From NCBI GenBank assembly GCA_963669155.1, contig OZ022589.1:7585272-7649271 (forward strand): a stretch of DNA of 64,000 nucleotides. The letters are read 5' to 3'. Shown in pieces: positions 50,119 through 63,154 of the stretch. The DNA comes from Arbacia lixula. Taxonomy: Eukaryota; Echinodermata; Echinoidea; Arbacioida; Arbaciidae. A model generated the notes under the pieces. It had not been told where the DNA came from. It worked only from the letters and a program-made list of their open reading frames with translations, and ran no database searches. Positions within the stretch are counted from its first letter, which is position 1. Each line of letters starts with the position of its first letter. Made by a program: the position numbers and the translations under genes.

Positions 50119-51085
50119 GAAATGGGCTCAATCAACGTTATTTTGAACTAAGCACACATTTTGAAACGCAAAGTCCAAGGAATAATCTGATGCCACAGCG
50201 ATGATGGCAGTATTAACTTTGCATTGCTTGCTCGCTCGCTCTCTTCTTGGCTATCACTACCACACAGGATAGGCAACACGGTTTTGGCTAAATCGGGATC
50301 TAGGGCACGGGGGTTGGGGTGGGCAGTGACGTCATACGCACCCACATGTTTGATGAAGTCATTGCTGGTTATCGCGTTGTTTCATCTACCCGGCTGCCCA
50401 CAAATATTTGGCTTGGTTTGTTCTATAATTGGGCTAATTGATCTATTTTGGGTATGTAGGTCTTCATTTCTATCCTCAGCTTTATTAATCATACTTGCAC
50501 TAGAGAGAGAGAGTAAGTTGGCGCAAGGTACCTTCCAGTCTATTCTCAGAGTCTCTGAGTGTCTTGAAGAAACCTAACAACTTTCAATAATATTGCACAA
50601 GCCAAAGATTAAGAACAGACAGAAAAAGATGAGAAGAACCTAATGGTGATAACTACTATAAGTATTTCAAGATTGATTGATTGATTAGAAAGAGTGGGTA
50701 AGGGGGAAACAAATGTGGAATGCTCTGATATCTATAGCTAGTGAACTGTTTGTATAAAGACAAGTAGTCTCCAATGCAGGTCTAGTTACATTATGTTCTC
50801 AAAAATTCACAAATCAATAACACCTCTTCCCAAGCAACGTTTCAACATTTTCAACTTCTATACAAACTAACTTGCTCATATGCTTTTGACAACCGATTAC
50901 AAGTATGTCGAGGGCAATGGGCAAGGATATTTCCCGCAGAACTACTGTATCAAGGAAGTCCCTGAAACGGCGTGGATGGCAGCAACTCAAACATGAAAGA
51001 GAGCCCATGATGCAAAACAGCAGGATCTGTGCCACACCTCTGTCCCTAATAGACAATAGTTTTTTTCTTCACATCACTAAAATAA
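50119..51085. other. SMARCD intron, no gene seen
   Basis: Intronic sequence without recognisable features. Confidence 0.5.
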
Positions 51086-51347
51086 TACCCTGTCTTAGCA
51101 GACGGTTCTCCAGAGAATCTCCGGAGAAGAAGCTCAGAATAAAAATTCCTTGTTTGGGCCAACATTTTGGACACTGTCTTAACAGCCACTGCTCGAGCTC
51201 GAGCCACTGCAAGAGTTCTCTGGAGGTTCTCCAGAGGTTCTCCGGAAGTTCTCCTGTGTCGAGCGTCTTAACAGACAGTGAGTAATTTGTTCACTAGAGA
51301 TTCTCCGAAGGCTACCCCGCAAATTTTTCTCTGTTAAGATGGGGTAT
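51086..51347. mobile_element. ATACCCTGTCTTAGCAGA-end element
   Basis: The left ATACCCTGTCTTAGCAGA and right CTGTTAAGATGGGGTAT are approximate inverses flanked by TA. The interior repeats GTTCTCCAGAG, TTCTCCGGA and TGTCTTAACAG motifs several times on both strands. It is a non-coding element of about 262 bp, and no second copy is visible in this window. Confidence 0.65.
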
Positions 51348-52569
<1,222 letters not shown>

Positions 52570-52692
52570 ATCTTCCAAGAGTCTTCCTTCCACCCTGAGC
52601 TCCCAGGAGGGCACGCTGGAATCATCCTCATCTGCATCTGGCTTTCCGGGGTAGTAAGTGTTGGAGATAAACACTCGCAGCTTCCGCTTTTG
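52570..52692 (-). CDS. SMARCD1: SMARCD (BAF60) internal exon, first seen in window
   Basis: This is a 41-codon exon of the SWI/SNF (BAF/PBAF) subunit SMARCD/BAF60, a nuclear protein that links the remodelling complex to transcription factors. The translation begins [18 protein letters not shown] and ends [13 protein letters not shown]. Both stretches match the segment just N-terminal of the SWIB domain in animal SMARCD proteins as I remember them. The acceptor reads TTTGCAG and the donor is a full-consensus GTAAGT after the GAT codon. The exon is phase 0 at both ends, and its reading frame continues into the exon at 51605-51718. The acidic linker (DADEDDSS) is slightly different from the vertebrate one. 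The paralogue (D1, D2 or D3) cannot be assigned; most invertebrates have one gene. The preceding exon was not found up to the right edge. Confidence 0.95.
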
Positions 52693-53333
52693 CTGCAAAG
52701 ACAATGAGAAAACAGCGCACTGAAAGTTTAAAGATATCTTGAATGATCTATTCTTCCCTCATGCATTCTTGAGCATTCAAGTGGTATATTTTTGCATATT
52801 AGCTTCTGCTTTTCATTGAGGAGCACCTTGAAGATGTACTCACAGCAGAGAACTCCTCGGCATCTGTCTGAATTACATAGAATAATGTTACATGAACTAG
52901 ATGCACAGGGTACATGTGTTGTTTTGTTGTGGTATACATGAAAAGATAAACAGAAATGTCTATCAATTGAATGATAGCAGTGGGGAAAAGAATACAATTT
53001 AGAAATTACAATGCAAAGGAGAGCAAGCCCCTGTAGATAATGAAGGGCCCCTGTGACCATTATATAGTTCTCTCATTGGCTATAATACACAGGGTGTGTG
53101 TGTTTCATAATATCACTCTTGAAGAGTAGTAGCCCCACAAATAATATTTGAATCTTTTATCAGATAGATATGGAGAAATAAAAATATATTTCCCTGAAGC
53201 ATTTTAGCCTATCACATCAGTTCTCAAAGACATTCATTAATTTTGAATATTAATATATTCCATACCATGACAAAGGGAAACTTTTCTGACAAGGCAATTC
53301 CCCTCACAGACAGATCCACAGTACATGTATGTA
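52693..53333. other. SMARCD intron upstream of the first seen exon
   Basis: Intronic sequence. No SMARCD exon for the segment preceding QKRKLRVF (family motif similar to LDQTIMRKR) was found here or up to position 64000. Confidence 0.5.
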
Positions 53334-53412
53334 TTAACCCAGTCAGTACTATTGTTACTGATGTGTGTAGTAAGTCAATGGGGTTCTCAAGGCTTGGTAA
53401 TAGGAGGGTTAA
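53334..53412. mobile_element. Short TTAACCC-type foldback MITE, copy 3
   Basis: Bounded by TTAA, with TTAACCCAGTCAGTACTA at the left and GGTAATAGGAGGGTTAA at the right. Length 79 bp, as in the 24176 copy. Confidence 0.72.
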
Positions 53413-53579
53413 AATACTAGAAAATACCATCGTCAAAATTTCTCTGAATACATCCGAACCCACCTGGACCTCTCCGTACACTGCTGAATATTGTGCCGTC
53501 ACACAGGGTAGCATGATCCATCCAGTAAATACCAAGATGGAGCACGCTATTCTTTAAAACTACTACGAACAACAAGTCA

Positions 53580-54015
53580 GGCCTCGTTTATCAACTTTTC
53601 AGAAATTTAAACGCGTTTCCAAAGGCCTTTACGAACGCGTTTGCAAACGCGTTTAAAAAAAACAGTGCGTTTAGCAACTCAATCACCCAAGTCGAAAACC
53701 GGTCTTGTCACTGCGCAGCTCTACTGTGCCGCTACGCGTGCACTGTAGTACAATACGGTGCGATCGATGTGTTTACGGAAACACGCAGTTTAAAGTCTTT
53801 TCTAAAGACAGCTTTGTGTTTATCTTGCTTCTTTGAACGCGTTTCTGGTTTAAACGCATTTAGAATCGCACAAATTTGCGTGTTTCAAAACAGCTTTCCG
53901 AACCCCATAATCAAAACACCTTTGCGTTTATCAACTCCCTGAAACGCGTTTAAAAAAATGTAAACGCGTTTGGAAACCTTAATTCTACCAAAAAAAGAGT
54001 TGATAAACACGCCCT
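53580..54015. mobile_element. TIR element rich in AACGCGTT motifs, copy 2
   Basis: It has the same length and order as 5242-5677: a GGCCTCGTTTATCAACTTTT left end and an AGAGTTGATAAACACGCCC right end, with GTCACTGCGCAGCTCTACTG inside. AAACGCGTTT or AACGCGTTT occurs at least six times. Confidence 0.87.
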
Positions 54016-57000
54016 CACACAATTTACTTAATTTGTTGTTCATTTCTTTCTAGTTGCTTGCTTAGTGCAATTATTATGCTTACATATTTTAGTGTAACTT
54101 TTGAATATTTTTAACGTACTCCAATCACACATTTTTATGTAAACTGGCTTAGAAATAATCTTTGTAATATTTATATATCATGTATGTGTTGTATCATTTA
54201 TCTAAGCTTTCAAACAGTACACATAGGAAATTCAGCCTTTAGCTGCTATACATGTTTATTTTCATCACTACAACTTAAATTGAATACATCAATATGATCT
54301 AATAAAATAGTTCTATCTAGATAGGCAGAGGCGTGCAGATAGAAGGATGTACACTGTACATATTCTACCCCTTTCCAATATCAAACACAAAGTCTTTTCA
54401 GAGTGACACAGATAGCTGAGTTTACTCCACTTTAGCTGAGCGGTTTGATGATTAATTTGAAGAGATAGATCATACCAGCCAGATCTGGGTCATTGGTGCT
54501 CCTGTCAGCTCCCTGACAAACACTCATTTTTCCAGCCCCAAATACGCCCCAGCCACCAAACAAAGTGATAAAAAAACAAACACCGCCATCATGTGTGTGC
54601 GTTATTGTGTACCAGTTATTGAGGATAAACAAATCCCCGTTTCTTTTATACTTTGTACGCGAGACTGATTTTTTTTTTTCTTTTCTGAGATATGAATTGT
54701 TCTCCGCTTTTGAATTTTTGAATGTCTTTGAGGTTTTCTACTTTCCGGTTATGTTGTTAACGAGGCGCCCTTTTCTGTTTCCTAGCTTAGCCCAGTTCAC
54801 ATACGCCACCTATCCGCAAAATAAGCGCAACATTTGTGGCAATTTTGCTGATGCAATACTGATAGCTGCGTAGGGTATACGATATTTGCTTCCTCCTTTT
54901 TTTCGCTTATTTTGTGGCTATTTTGCGGATCGAAACCTAGTAATTATACTAAAATACTGTGGTAAGTGAATTTTATAAACTGCGTGCGTAAAAAAGCTGT
55001 AAATGTAGCGCATTGCGCTCTGGCATGTGGTTCCCTAATCGCATCGGGTGAACTATCTCTTTAATGTTTCAGTATTTTTATACAACTTCTAATGCTTGCA
55101 TAACATTTCTATTAAGCTCTGTGTGAGACGACCTTTACCTTCATCATACCACGAGACAAGACCGACATTGAAAGAGGGGAAGAACGATGTCTGTCAAACC
55201 CAGAGTGACGAGTATCTAGATTACACAACATATAAATATTTATACCACCAAAGGCAGAGCAGAGAGGGAGCACGGCCAGCCAGGATGTCAGAAAAAAAAG
55301 ACACGCAATTTTAAAAAAGAGAAAAGAAAAGAGAGAAAAGGAGCGTGACATGATGATGAAGTGATGCCATTGATGTGAAGACACAATAGCTTCACAAACA
55401 TAACCCAGATATCATTGACGTCTTGTCATAACACAATCAATTACTCCATTGTCAGCTGTCAGTCTATTGTACAAATCTGCTCTGCCTTCTACTAAGCCCT
55501 GTCTAAACCCTCTTCCAGCCTCAATAGGGCTGTCTTCGTGGCACCAAATCTGCAAATTAGCGTGCTTTTTCTGATTTTTTTTTTTTTGGGGGGGGGGATA
55601 GAAAAAAGTATGCTTTTTTTTGCTACTGAAGATCTGATACAGACAAACTAGTGTGCTATTTGCCTGTTTTACAGATGTGATGTTGACTTTAGACTAATTT
55701 GCCTGGTGGAATAGAAGGATATGCTGAAGGTACCTCATACATGTGTAATGGACCATTATTTACAGTACTTTATGCAAATGTTATGCATATCTTCCAAACA
55801 ACAGTCTGCTCACAAAGACTACTACCTAGACCCAAGTCCTAATGGAATGCTCAGCATCGAGTCTGATTGGTTGATTGATGAGGGACATGCATGCATGTAG
55901 CTTTGTCATCATAATGCCTAACCATTCAACTGATCCCAAATTCTGATTTGTAGGCTTCTTTTGACAGTAAATTCCATTCTGTTAAGCACAGAAGTACAGA
56001 ATTTATCCTACTTCAATTACAAATCTATTAAAGATGTTTTAAGTGCTTCCCTCCTTTTTACGGTTTTTCCCAGAGGTAAAAAAAAACCCCAAAAAACAAA
56101 ACGGGTGAACACCAGCAAAAATGGTACAGTAACCTACAATAGTTTATACTGAAGAAATGTGAAAGTGTCAAAGTGCACTAATTTCTGGAAATTAAACTCA
56201 ATGGCAACAAACAGGGTACTTTGCATATTACAACATCTGAGATACTATTTCATACTAATAAAAATTATTGTTAAGCAAACATCACACACTGCAATGAGCC
56301 CATTAGCACTTGGTGATGGGACTTCGAGTAATCACGACATAAACTACTGCATGTTTTGCCTTTTTTTCTCCTTTTCCTTTTCCCTTTGGTTGTTTTGTAT
56401 GCTGTAAGGAATTTGCTCCATCCTCATGAATTATGATTTTTTTTATGTACAGTATAACGCTTTTGCAAATGCTACTAAAGTGTGAATGATCCCTTTTGAT
56501 AAGAAAATCACATGGGGAAAAAACCTAAAGTAAGAACGCGCCACAACACTTCGGGTTTAAAAAAAAAGTGGGTCTAAAAAAAGTGGATCACAAAGAAGGA
56601 GTGACTGAGTGAGGGTTCAGCAAACGCGAGGTCAGAGACTTTCCATCTCTCTTCCATCACGGAGAGAAACAGGAGAAAAAGAAGAAGAGAAGAATAATAT
56701 AGGACAGGACAGGCACAAACCAGTACCCTAAAAAAAATGCATGGTTGTCCCTGGCATGAATATTAACAAACAATGGCTAAAATGTACTGCGAATCCTTCT
56801 GGGACGTTGCTGTTCAGAATTCACCCCCAGGGCCTGAAACGAGTGAAGAACGAGGAAAGAAACGCCAAACAAAACCCTTAAGTCGTTGTGATTCTAAGCC
56901 TAGGATGCTGACAACAGTACTAATTGTAATTACAAGTGTTGCCATGGAAAATGGAAGAGAAAGAGAGAGAAAGAGAGAGGGAGAGAGGGTGCGTGAGAGA

Positions 57001-57366
57001 GAAAAATGAGATGACAAATCGTAAAGGACAATAACTATGAAAAGTAGAACAGGGAGAAAACACTAACATAAACTTTGCCCCAAGCAGTATTTTCTTTTCA
57101 CTATTTTACCTCGCTTTTAGTATATTTATCACTTGTCAAATCTCCATTCTGTTAAAACTGTATCAACAGCCATAGAAGCATTAAATAGTATCGTTGGCTC
57201 CGCGCCGTCTTGTGCCTAGTGTGGATTTCTCTGGACGTCAGCTTTTCTTCTGTGTTTGGTTATGCTCTTTATTTTACAGGTGACTTTTCTTCCTGCTTTC
57301 TTCATACCTTCTCACCGTTCATTCCACTATTATTCCCTTTGTTCTCTGTGTCTCTTACTGAAAACC
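54016..57366. other. SMARCD intron, no gene seen
   Basis: Intronic sequence. A weak inverse pair, ATCCGCAAAATAAGCG (about 54812) and CGCTTATTTTGTGGC with TTTTGCGGAT (about 54904-54929), may be the remains of another foldback element. Short GA-rich tracts lie at 55315-55345 and 56950-57005. Confidence 0.5.
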
Positions 57367-57842
57367 TTTAAAGTCAGGGTAGCCCTTTCATAAAAAAAAC
57401 TCATGAAACTCAGCATGGATTAAAAGTGTACCCCAATGATGTATAAATATCAGTCATATCTTCAGAAACCTTTTCAAGAAAATAGAAAAAACTCTCCTTG
57501 TTTATATTTGACACCCCTTGTTTCATTCCAACCATAGCCTGTTTTCACATACTGTATTACCCCAGTCAGCGGTGCAATGCTCGCCTTCAACGTACCGCTC
57601 TGGTGTGGAGAGCCGTGATGTGTACTATTGCTGTCTCTGGTATTGAGGCTATATACAGGAACCTCAAAAGGCGACCCGTCCAAAACTCAACTCATCATCT
57701 AAATCAAATATCATTCCACTTAAAGCCAGTTTGTAATTCTAATACTGTGAGGGGAAGTTATTATACAGTATGTTATTCCATTTTCCTTGGTATTTACACA
57801 AATCAATTTTGTTGGTAAGCAAAGGGGGGATAGTACCTTTAA
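57367..57842. mobile_element. TTAA-bounded AAAGTCAGGG family element, longest copy
   Basis: TTAA stands at about 57369 and 57838. The left end reads AAAGTCAGGGTAGCCCTTTC. The right end, inverted, reads AAAGGTACTATCCCCCCTTTGC, a degenerate inverse. The right half matches 33420-33692 and 49840-50118. Length about 475 bp, non-coding. Confidence 0.75.
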
Positions 57843-58351
57843 GTTCTTTCCGTTCTGAACCACAAGTGGGGCATCTTCTATTTTTGGGATTCTGCTGAAA
57901 GAGAGAACAATCCCCATTGGCTCATTCAGGCATTCTTTGAACACAGACGGCATCATAAAACTCATGTCATACACCTTGACTTTTATCACTTCTTTCGCCC
58001 TCAGGTTTGGGTGTACTGAAGTTCATCTAGAAAGTAACTTTCAGGCAATTTTACAGCTTGCAGAAAAGAGTCAAATTGGTTCAAACATGTAGAATCCTCT
58101 AGCCTGGAGCTATTAATGTAGTCTATGATAGCAATGTCTGAAATGAACAAAACAACACAAACATATATACAAACTGTATGTATTCTTTAAAAAATTCATT
58201 TAAATATGATGCAGGAAAAAAGGAGAAAAAATGTAAAATTGCATCTCATTTGATCAAAGGGTTAGGCCCCTGGATATAGAGATATCTGTGAAAAATCAGG
58301 GCTCGACACTAGCAGTTGCCTATCACACGTGGATACCCAAGTCAAACTTCT
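57843..58351. other. Intron with an unexplained minus-strand open frame
   Basis: A minus-strand open frame ends upstream at a stop near 58022 and contains KVKVYDMSFMMPSVFKECLN and PLVVQNGKNLK. A possible acceptor (AACTTCAG) and a possible donor (AAG then GTACTA) bracket it, but the donor lies at the repeat boundary. I do not recognise the protein and do not call a gene. Confidence 0.3.
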
Positions 58352-58499
58352 GGGTCCTATTGCATAAAACTTGCCATTAATGTTAACTTTGCTACTAATG
58401 GCAACTTCTATGGAAACCTTTAATTCAAACCAATCAAATTCAAGATTTCCACAGAAATTACAATTGGTAGCAAAGTCAAGTTTTATGCAACAGGGCCCC
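58352..58499. mobile_element. GGGCCCTGTTGCATAAAACT-end MITE, complete
   Basis: The left GGGTCCTATTGCATAAAACT and right AGTTTTATGCAACAGGGCCC are inverse, 148 bp in all. It contains TTCTATGGAAACC, as do the other copies. Confidence 0.85.
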
Positions 58500-59072
58500 G
58501 AAGACATACTAACTGATAAGCAGGGTTGGGAATAATGAAAGCTGTGCGTGTAATGAAAAAGTCTTTAATATGTTTAAAAGATAAGAATTTAATTGCATTT
58601 CCTCACACCAAAACGATCCCCTCTCCTTCATTTTCTCTCTCTCAAAATACCAGTCATTGTTGGTCTCCCCCCTTTCCTCCCACACTGGTTTTTCCTCTTT
58701 TGTAGCTTTCTGCTCCAGTATCGGAGAAATTGGCTCTTCCACGTAGACGGGGTTTGATCCCAACCGGCAAATCACTCAAGCTCAGGTACATGAATTACAT
58801 AATCAATACACCATCCCCTTAAGAATGGAAACATATTATAGAGCAGCACACCATTTGGCACAGGGGGAGCAACGTATATCCAAATCACACGATCTACTAT
58901 TGATGTGAACGTACAGTGCATTAAATATCTTAGTACCAACCATTGCTGGTTACACATCAATTACAACACAATTTATTGCCTATGGGACTGACAGGGTAAA
59001 ACAAATGTATTGTGCTTAGTAATGCATATCATTCTAAGCACTCAATGAAAAAACAAGGCATTAGCAATATTG
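58500..59072. other. SMARCD intron, no gene seen
   Basis: Intronic sequence. The minus-strand open frame at 58509-58775 has no family match and no good splice context. Confidence 0.5.
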
Positions 59073-60250
59073 TGTCTCGCCCACTTGCCTAAATCTACAT
59101 CAGTAATGCTCACACATGCTCACACAATTCTGTGCACAAGTTAGGAAGCCTTCACCTAGAGTCTTGCAAGTAAACTTTAACGTATGACCTCAAATGACCT
59201 TTGACCTTATCATGTGACCTCTTACAGCATAATAACATGCAGGTGCCCCCAGTGCATCCATCATCCAAGTTTGATTGCCATTGTAGCAACATGTGATGAG
59301 TTATGTGTGATAAGAGAGTCTTGCAAGTAAACTTTAACGTATGACCTCAAATGACCTTTGACCTTATCCTGTGACCTCCAACGGTACCATAACATGAAGG
59401 TACCCCCAGTGCATCTATGACCCAAGTTAGGTTGTAATCCAAGCAACCTATGAAGTTATTTGTCAAAAGAGAGTCTTGCAGGTAAACTTTAACGTATGAC
59501 CTCAAATGACCTTTGACCTTATCCTGTGACCTCCAACAGCACCATAACATGTAGGTACCCCCAGTGCATCTATGACCCAAGTTAGGTTGTAATCCAAGCA
59601 ACCCATGTGAAGTTATTTGTCAAAAGAGAGTCTTGCAGGTAAACTTTAACGTATGACCTCAAATGACCTTTGACCTTATCCTGTGACCTCCAACGCCACC
59701 ATAACATGAAGGTACCCCCAGTGCATCTATGACCCAAGTTAGGTTGGAATCCAAGCAACCCATGTGAAGTTATTTGTCAAAAGAGAGTCTTGCAGGTAAA
59801 CTTTAACATATGACCTCAAATGACCTTTGACCTTATCCTGTGACCTCCAACAGCACCATAACATGAAGGTACCCCCAGTGCATCTATGACCCAAGTTAGG
59901 TTGTAATCCAAGCAACTTATGTGAAATTATTTGTCAAAAGAGAGTCTTGCAGGTAAACTTTAACGTATGACCTCAAATGACCTTTGACCTTATCCTGTGA
60001 CCTCCAACACCACCATAACATGAAGGTACCCCCAGTGCATCTATGACCCAAGTTAGGTTGTAATCCAAGCACCCCATGTGAAGTTATGGATCATAAGAGA
60101 GTCTTGCAGGTAAACTTTAACATTTGTGACGGACGACGGACGACGGACGACGGACGGACGACGGACGGACGACGGACGGACGACGGACGGACGACGGACG
60201 GATGCCATTTGGATCCCTTAGTCTCGCCTTCACCTCCGGTGGGCGAGACA
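59073..60250. mobile_element. GTCTCGCCCAC-end element with six tandem nuclear-receptor-site units, copy 2
   Basis: It has the same termini as 47533-48485 (TGTCTCGCCCACTTGC left, GTGGGCGAGACA right), in the same orientation. There are six units; the first is more diverged. DR1 motifs TGACCTTTGACCT are at 59195, 59352, 59507, 59664, 59821 and 59978. The terminal GGAC/GACGGAC microsatellite (60127-60202) is longer than in copy 1. The stretch after it (CCATTTGGATCCCTTAGTCT, GCCTTCACCTCCGG) is identical between the copies. Confidence 0.92.
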
Positions 60251-61550
60251 AAAAGTAGAGAGCTTGAAATCATGTACATTCAAACGATAGCCCTTTCACT
60301 ACTATGGAACTGTGTTGGAATTCAGGGCAGTTTGCAAGACATGGTATTAAGGGGGTTAAATGTGCTGGATGTGTTTATTGCACTGTAAAATAAAGAAAAA
60401 AAGCAAGTATCATTCTAGAAGACCAGGGCCACATTGCATATAGGTTTTCATTTATTGTAACTAAAAAATTAAAATGTTATTGCTTTCAGCATGGTAATCA
60501 ACTGCAGGCACTCAAGCACTGATTGGACGATTATGGCCCATCATCATATCATAATAATTATAATAAATATTATTATCTTTGGTTGTGGAGTTTGATAGTT
60601 TTACTACAAAAATTGCTAGATCAAATTCCATTATCGCTGCCACACTCTTTTCATCAGGAAGATATCATGCATAAAACATGCTCTTTGTTTGATATCAAGT
60701 TTTCTTGACAAATTTGCACGAACCTGACCCAAATTCCGGTGATAAAACCTGATAGACAGCAGTAAACACCTCCTCCAATCACCTCTTCCCTCTGAATGAT
60801 TTCCCAAAATGCAGCACAAAAATAACATTGACTTTGGAGCCAATGGAGCCTAAAAATAAGGTTTTTATGCCACCATCAAAAGAGCATTAAATTAATCCGT
60901 TTCTCGAAAAAGAAGACATCTGAGGACAATTGGCAGGGTCGTTGAGCTCTAGTAATGATTGCTGATTGTTCGCCAAGTGTAACCTTGGGATCATAATACC
61001 ACAAAAGAATTCCTCGGCTGGTTACGAGCAGTACATTGCGTGCAGCGGCTTTTATGTATTTGAATCGTATGACCTGGAAATTATTCTTAATCCCGCCCCA
61101 TGCTGTTATGGGGACAGCGACAACATTAGATTACGACCTACTTGGCACGCCAGTCGGCTTCTGTGTTACTGTGCGGTCACAGGAAAATTTGAGAAAATTA
61201 TGAAAAATTCTCAAAAACAATCTTCAACTCACATCATTTATACATACACATAATTTCATCTTTAATCCGGTATTGTATGTCATATGTAGGTCTTGCCTGT
61301 CTTTGTGTACCAATGCAATTCAATTAATAATCATTCTACATGAATTGTGAGCTGGCAACAGCTATTCATGCATTTCTCATGATTTTAAGGGTAGGACCCA
61401 GAAGTAGGTACGCAACAGTCAGCTAACAGATGAAGTGTCACAAATACTGAACTTGTTAAAGTACTCAATAATGTTTGTGGCCGAGATAAGTAATACATTT
61501 GTCAATGTGTTTAAACAAGTCAGTGCCAAAAGTGTTTGGCATGTGTTATA
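60251..61550. other. SMARCD intron, no gene seen
   Basis: Intronic sequence. The + strand open frame at 60966-61253 has no match I recognise. Nothing else was identified. Confidence 0.5.
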
Positions 61551-62190
61551 CAGTTGAGGCCAGAAATTTACATTTAACCAGGAAATTCAAAGAAAAGTTG
61601 ATACTTGCCAAACATCATAAATTTACGGTATCTTATAAAATATTTGTGCTATCATGAGGAATTTGATATCTAACAAATGAGTATGTCATGCCCCTTAATC
61701 ACATTGCTTTGTCATCAGGAGCCGAAAAATATTTAGGTGTCATTTTTTCCCAAAAAATCTTCACATTTTAGACAAATTAAAAATAAAAACTTGACAAAAA
61801 CATTTCATATCTGTGCTAGTCACTTCTCAAAACAAACATTTCAGATTACACTTTCTTATCCAGTATTGACATATCATGATAGAAAATGTAATATAAATCA
61901 TATATTTGACATTTATATGTTTCTATGAAACAATGTTTGAAAATGTAGTAACAAACTAAAGAATACATTTGGCACAAATTTTTTTCTTCAAAGAAAATTC
62001 CACCTGAAATCTGATTTAATCCCAACGGCATCCAAATCATGTGAAAGAGCTTAATGTGCTCTTTCACTTGTTACCAAATTCGTCATGGTAGTATTTATAT
62101 TTCTGACGATATAGTACATTTTACGATGTTTGGCAAGTGAACAAATGTCACTGAATTCTGTGGGTGTATGTAAACTTTTAGCCTCAAAGT
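61551..62190. mobile_element. Tc1/mariner-like deletion derivative, inverted relative to 14350
   Basis: The left end CAGTTGAGGCCAGAAATTTAC and the right end GGGTGTATGTAAACTTTTAG then CCTCAA are inverse Tc1-type termini. The interior matches the inverse of 14350-14954 throughout, with AAGCAATGTG-, TCTGAAATG- and TTTTCTATCATGATATG-type segments. About 640 bp, no transposase. Confidence 0.86.
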
Positions 62191-62396
62191 CAATGAGCTT
62201 CTCCTAGCTTGGTGCTGAGAAAGCTACTGCTTGCATGTGTCGGGCCATAAGACCTTCAAAAGTGTTAAACCTGTTCCACCTCTCAATCTTAATTAATTTT
62301 TTTTATTCATTATTTAGACGCAATGGCGTGATGGGTCTGTCCCATTTTGCAGGGCTACAACTGAACTCTAAAGAGATATGCTATAATTAAAGTCCT

Positions 62397-62543
62397 GGGC
62401 CCTGTTGCATAAAACCTACCATTGTTGGTAACTTTTCTACCATTGACAACCTTGATTTTGATTGGCTGTTGAGTGGTGTTACCATTGTAATTACCATCGA
62501 TGACAGAGTTACCACTAATAGTAAGCTTTATGCAATGGGGCCC
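62397..62543. mobile_element. GGGCCCTGTTGCATAAAACC-end MITE, complete
   Basis: The left GGGCCCTGTTGCATAAAACC and right GCTTTATGCAATGGGGCCC are inverse. The interior TTACCATTGTAATTACCAT is itself palindromic. It touches the following element with almost no intervening bases. Confidence 0.85.
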
Positions 62544-62544
62544 T

Positions 62545-63154
62545 GGGGGGGTATTCCGAAAACGAACTTAGGAAAAATTTTATTGTATCTCAGGGACTTA
62601 GGAAAAATTTTATCTTTTGGTATTCCGAAAAGCCAACTTACAATAAAAGATAAAATTTTTATTCAAATGAGCTAGAGATAAAATTTTTATGTAAATGAGC
62701 CTCCGAGATAAAATTTTTATGCAAATGAGCTAAATCGGTATTCTGAAACGCACTTAGGAAAAAAAGTTAGGATAAAAGATAAAACTGCTCCCAAGCAATT
62801 TTATCTCCAGACGTACGCGCCTAGACCCATAGCATTACGTGCAAAAATAATTCGCGCATTCAACTTTTTGCACATGAGCGCATCAGGCGCGCTGAAAGAC
62901 ATTGATGCGCAATGTCCCTTTCAGTTTCATGACATCACACCATCAGCTTGATGGTGTTAATGTATGCAAAAGACATGAAAGGACGTTTATTACTGGCTGC
63001 CTCTGGGATAGGGGCGCAGGGCATGCGCTCATTAATATTGGTTAAAATCTTCCTAAAATGTTTTTCGGAATACCAAAGATAAAATATTTTAAGGACATTG
63101 TATCTTTGGGGAGATAAAATTTTTATCTCTGTGGATTTTCGGAATACCGCCCCC
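62545..63154. mobile_element. GGGGGTATTCCGAAAA-end element
   Basis: The left GGGGGTATTCCGAAAA and right TTTTCGGAATACCGCCCCC are inverse. Further inverse pairs lie inside (TTTTGGTATTCCGAAAA at 62617 and TTTTTCGGAATACCAAA at 63062). The left part holds three tandem GATAAAATTTTTAT units each followed by AAATGAGC. About 610 bp, non-coding. Confidence 0.82.

Noticed and set aside
60966-61253. + strand open frame of 95 codons
   Set aside because: No match I recognise, no splice context, and it lies inside an intron on the opposite strand.
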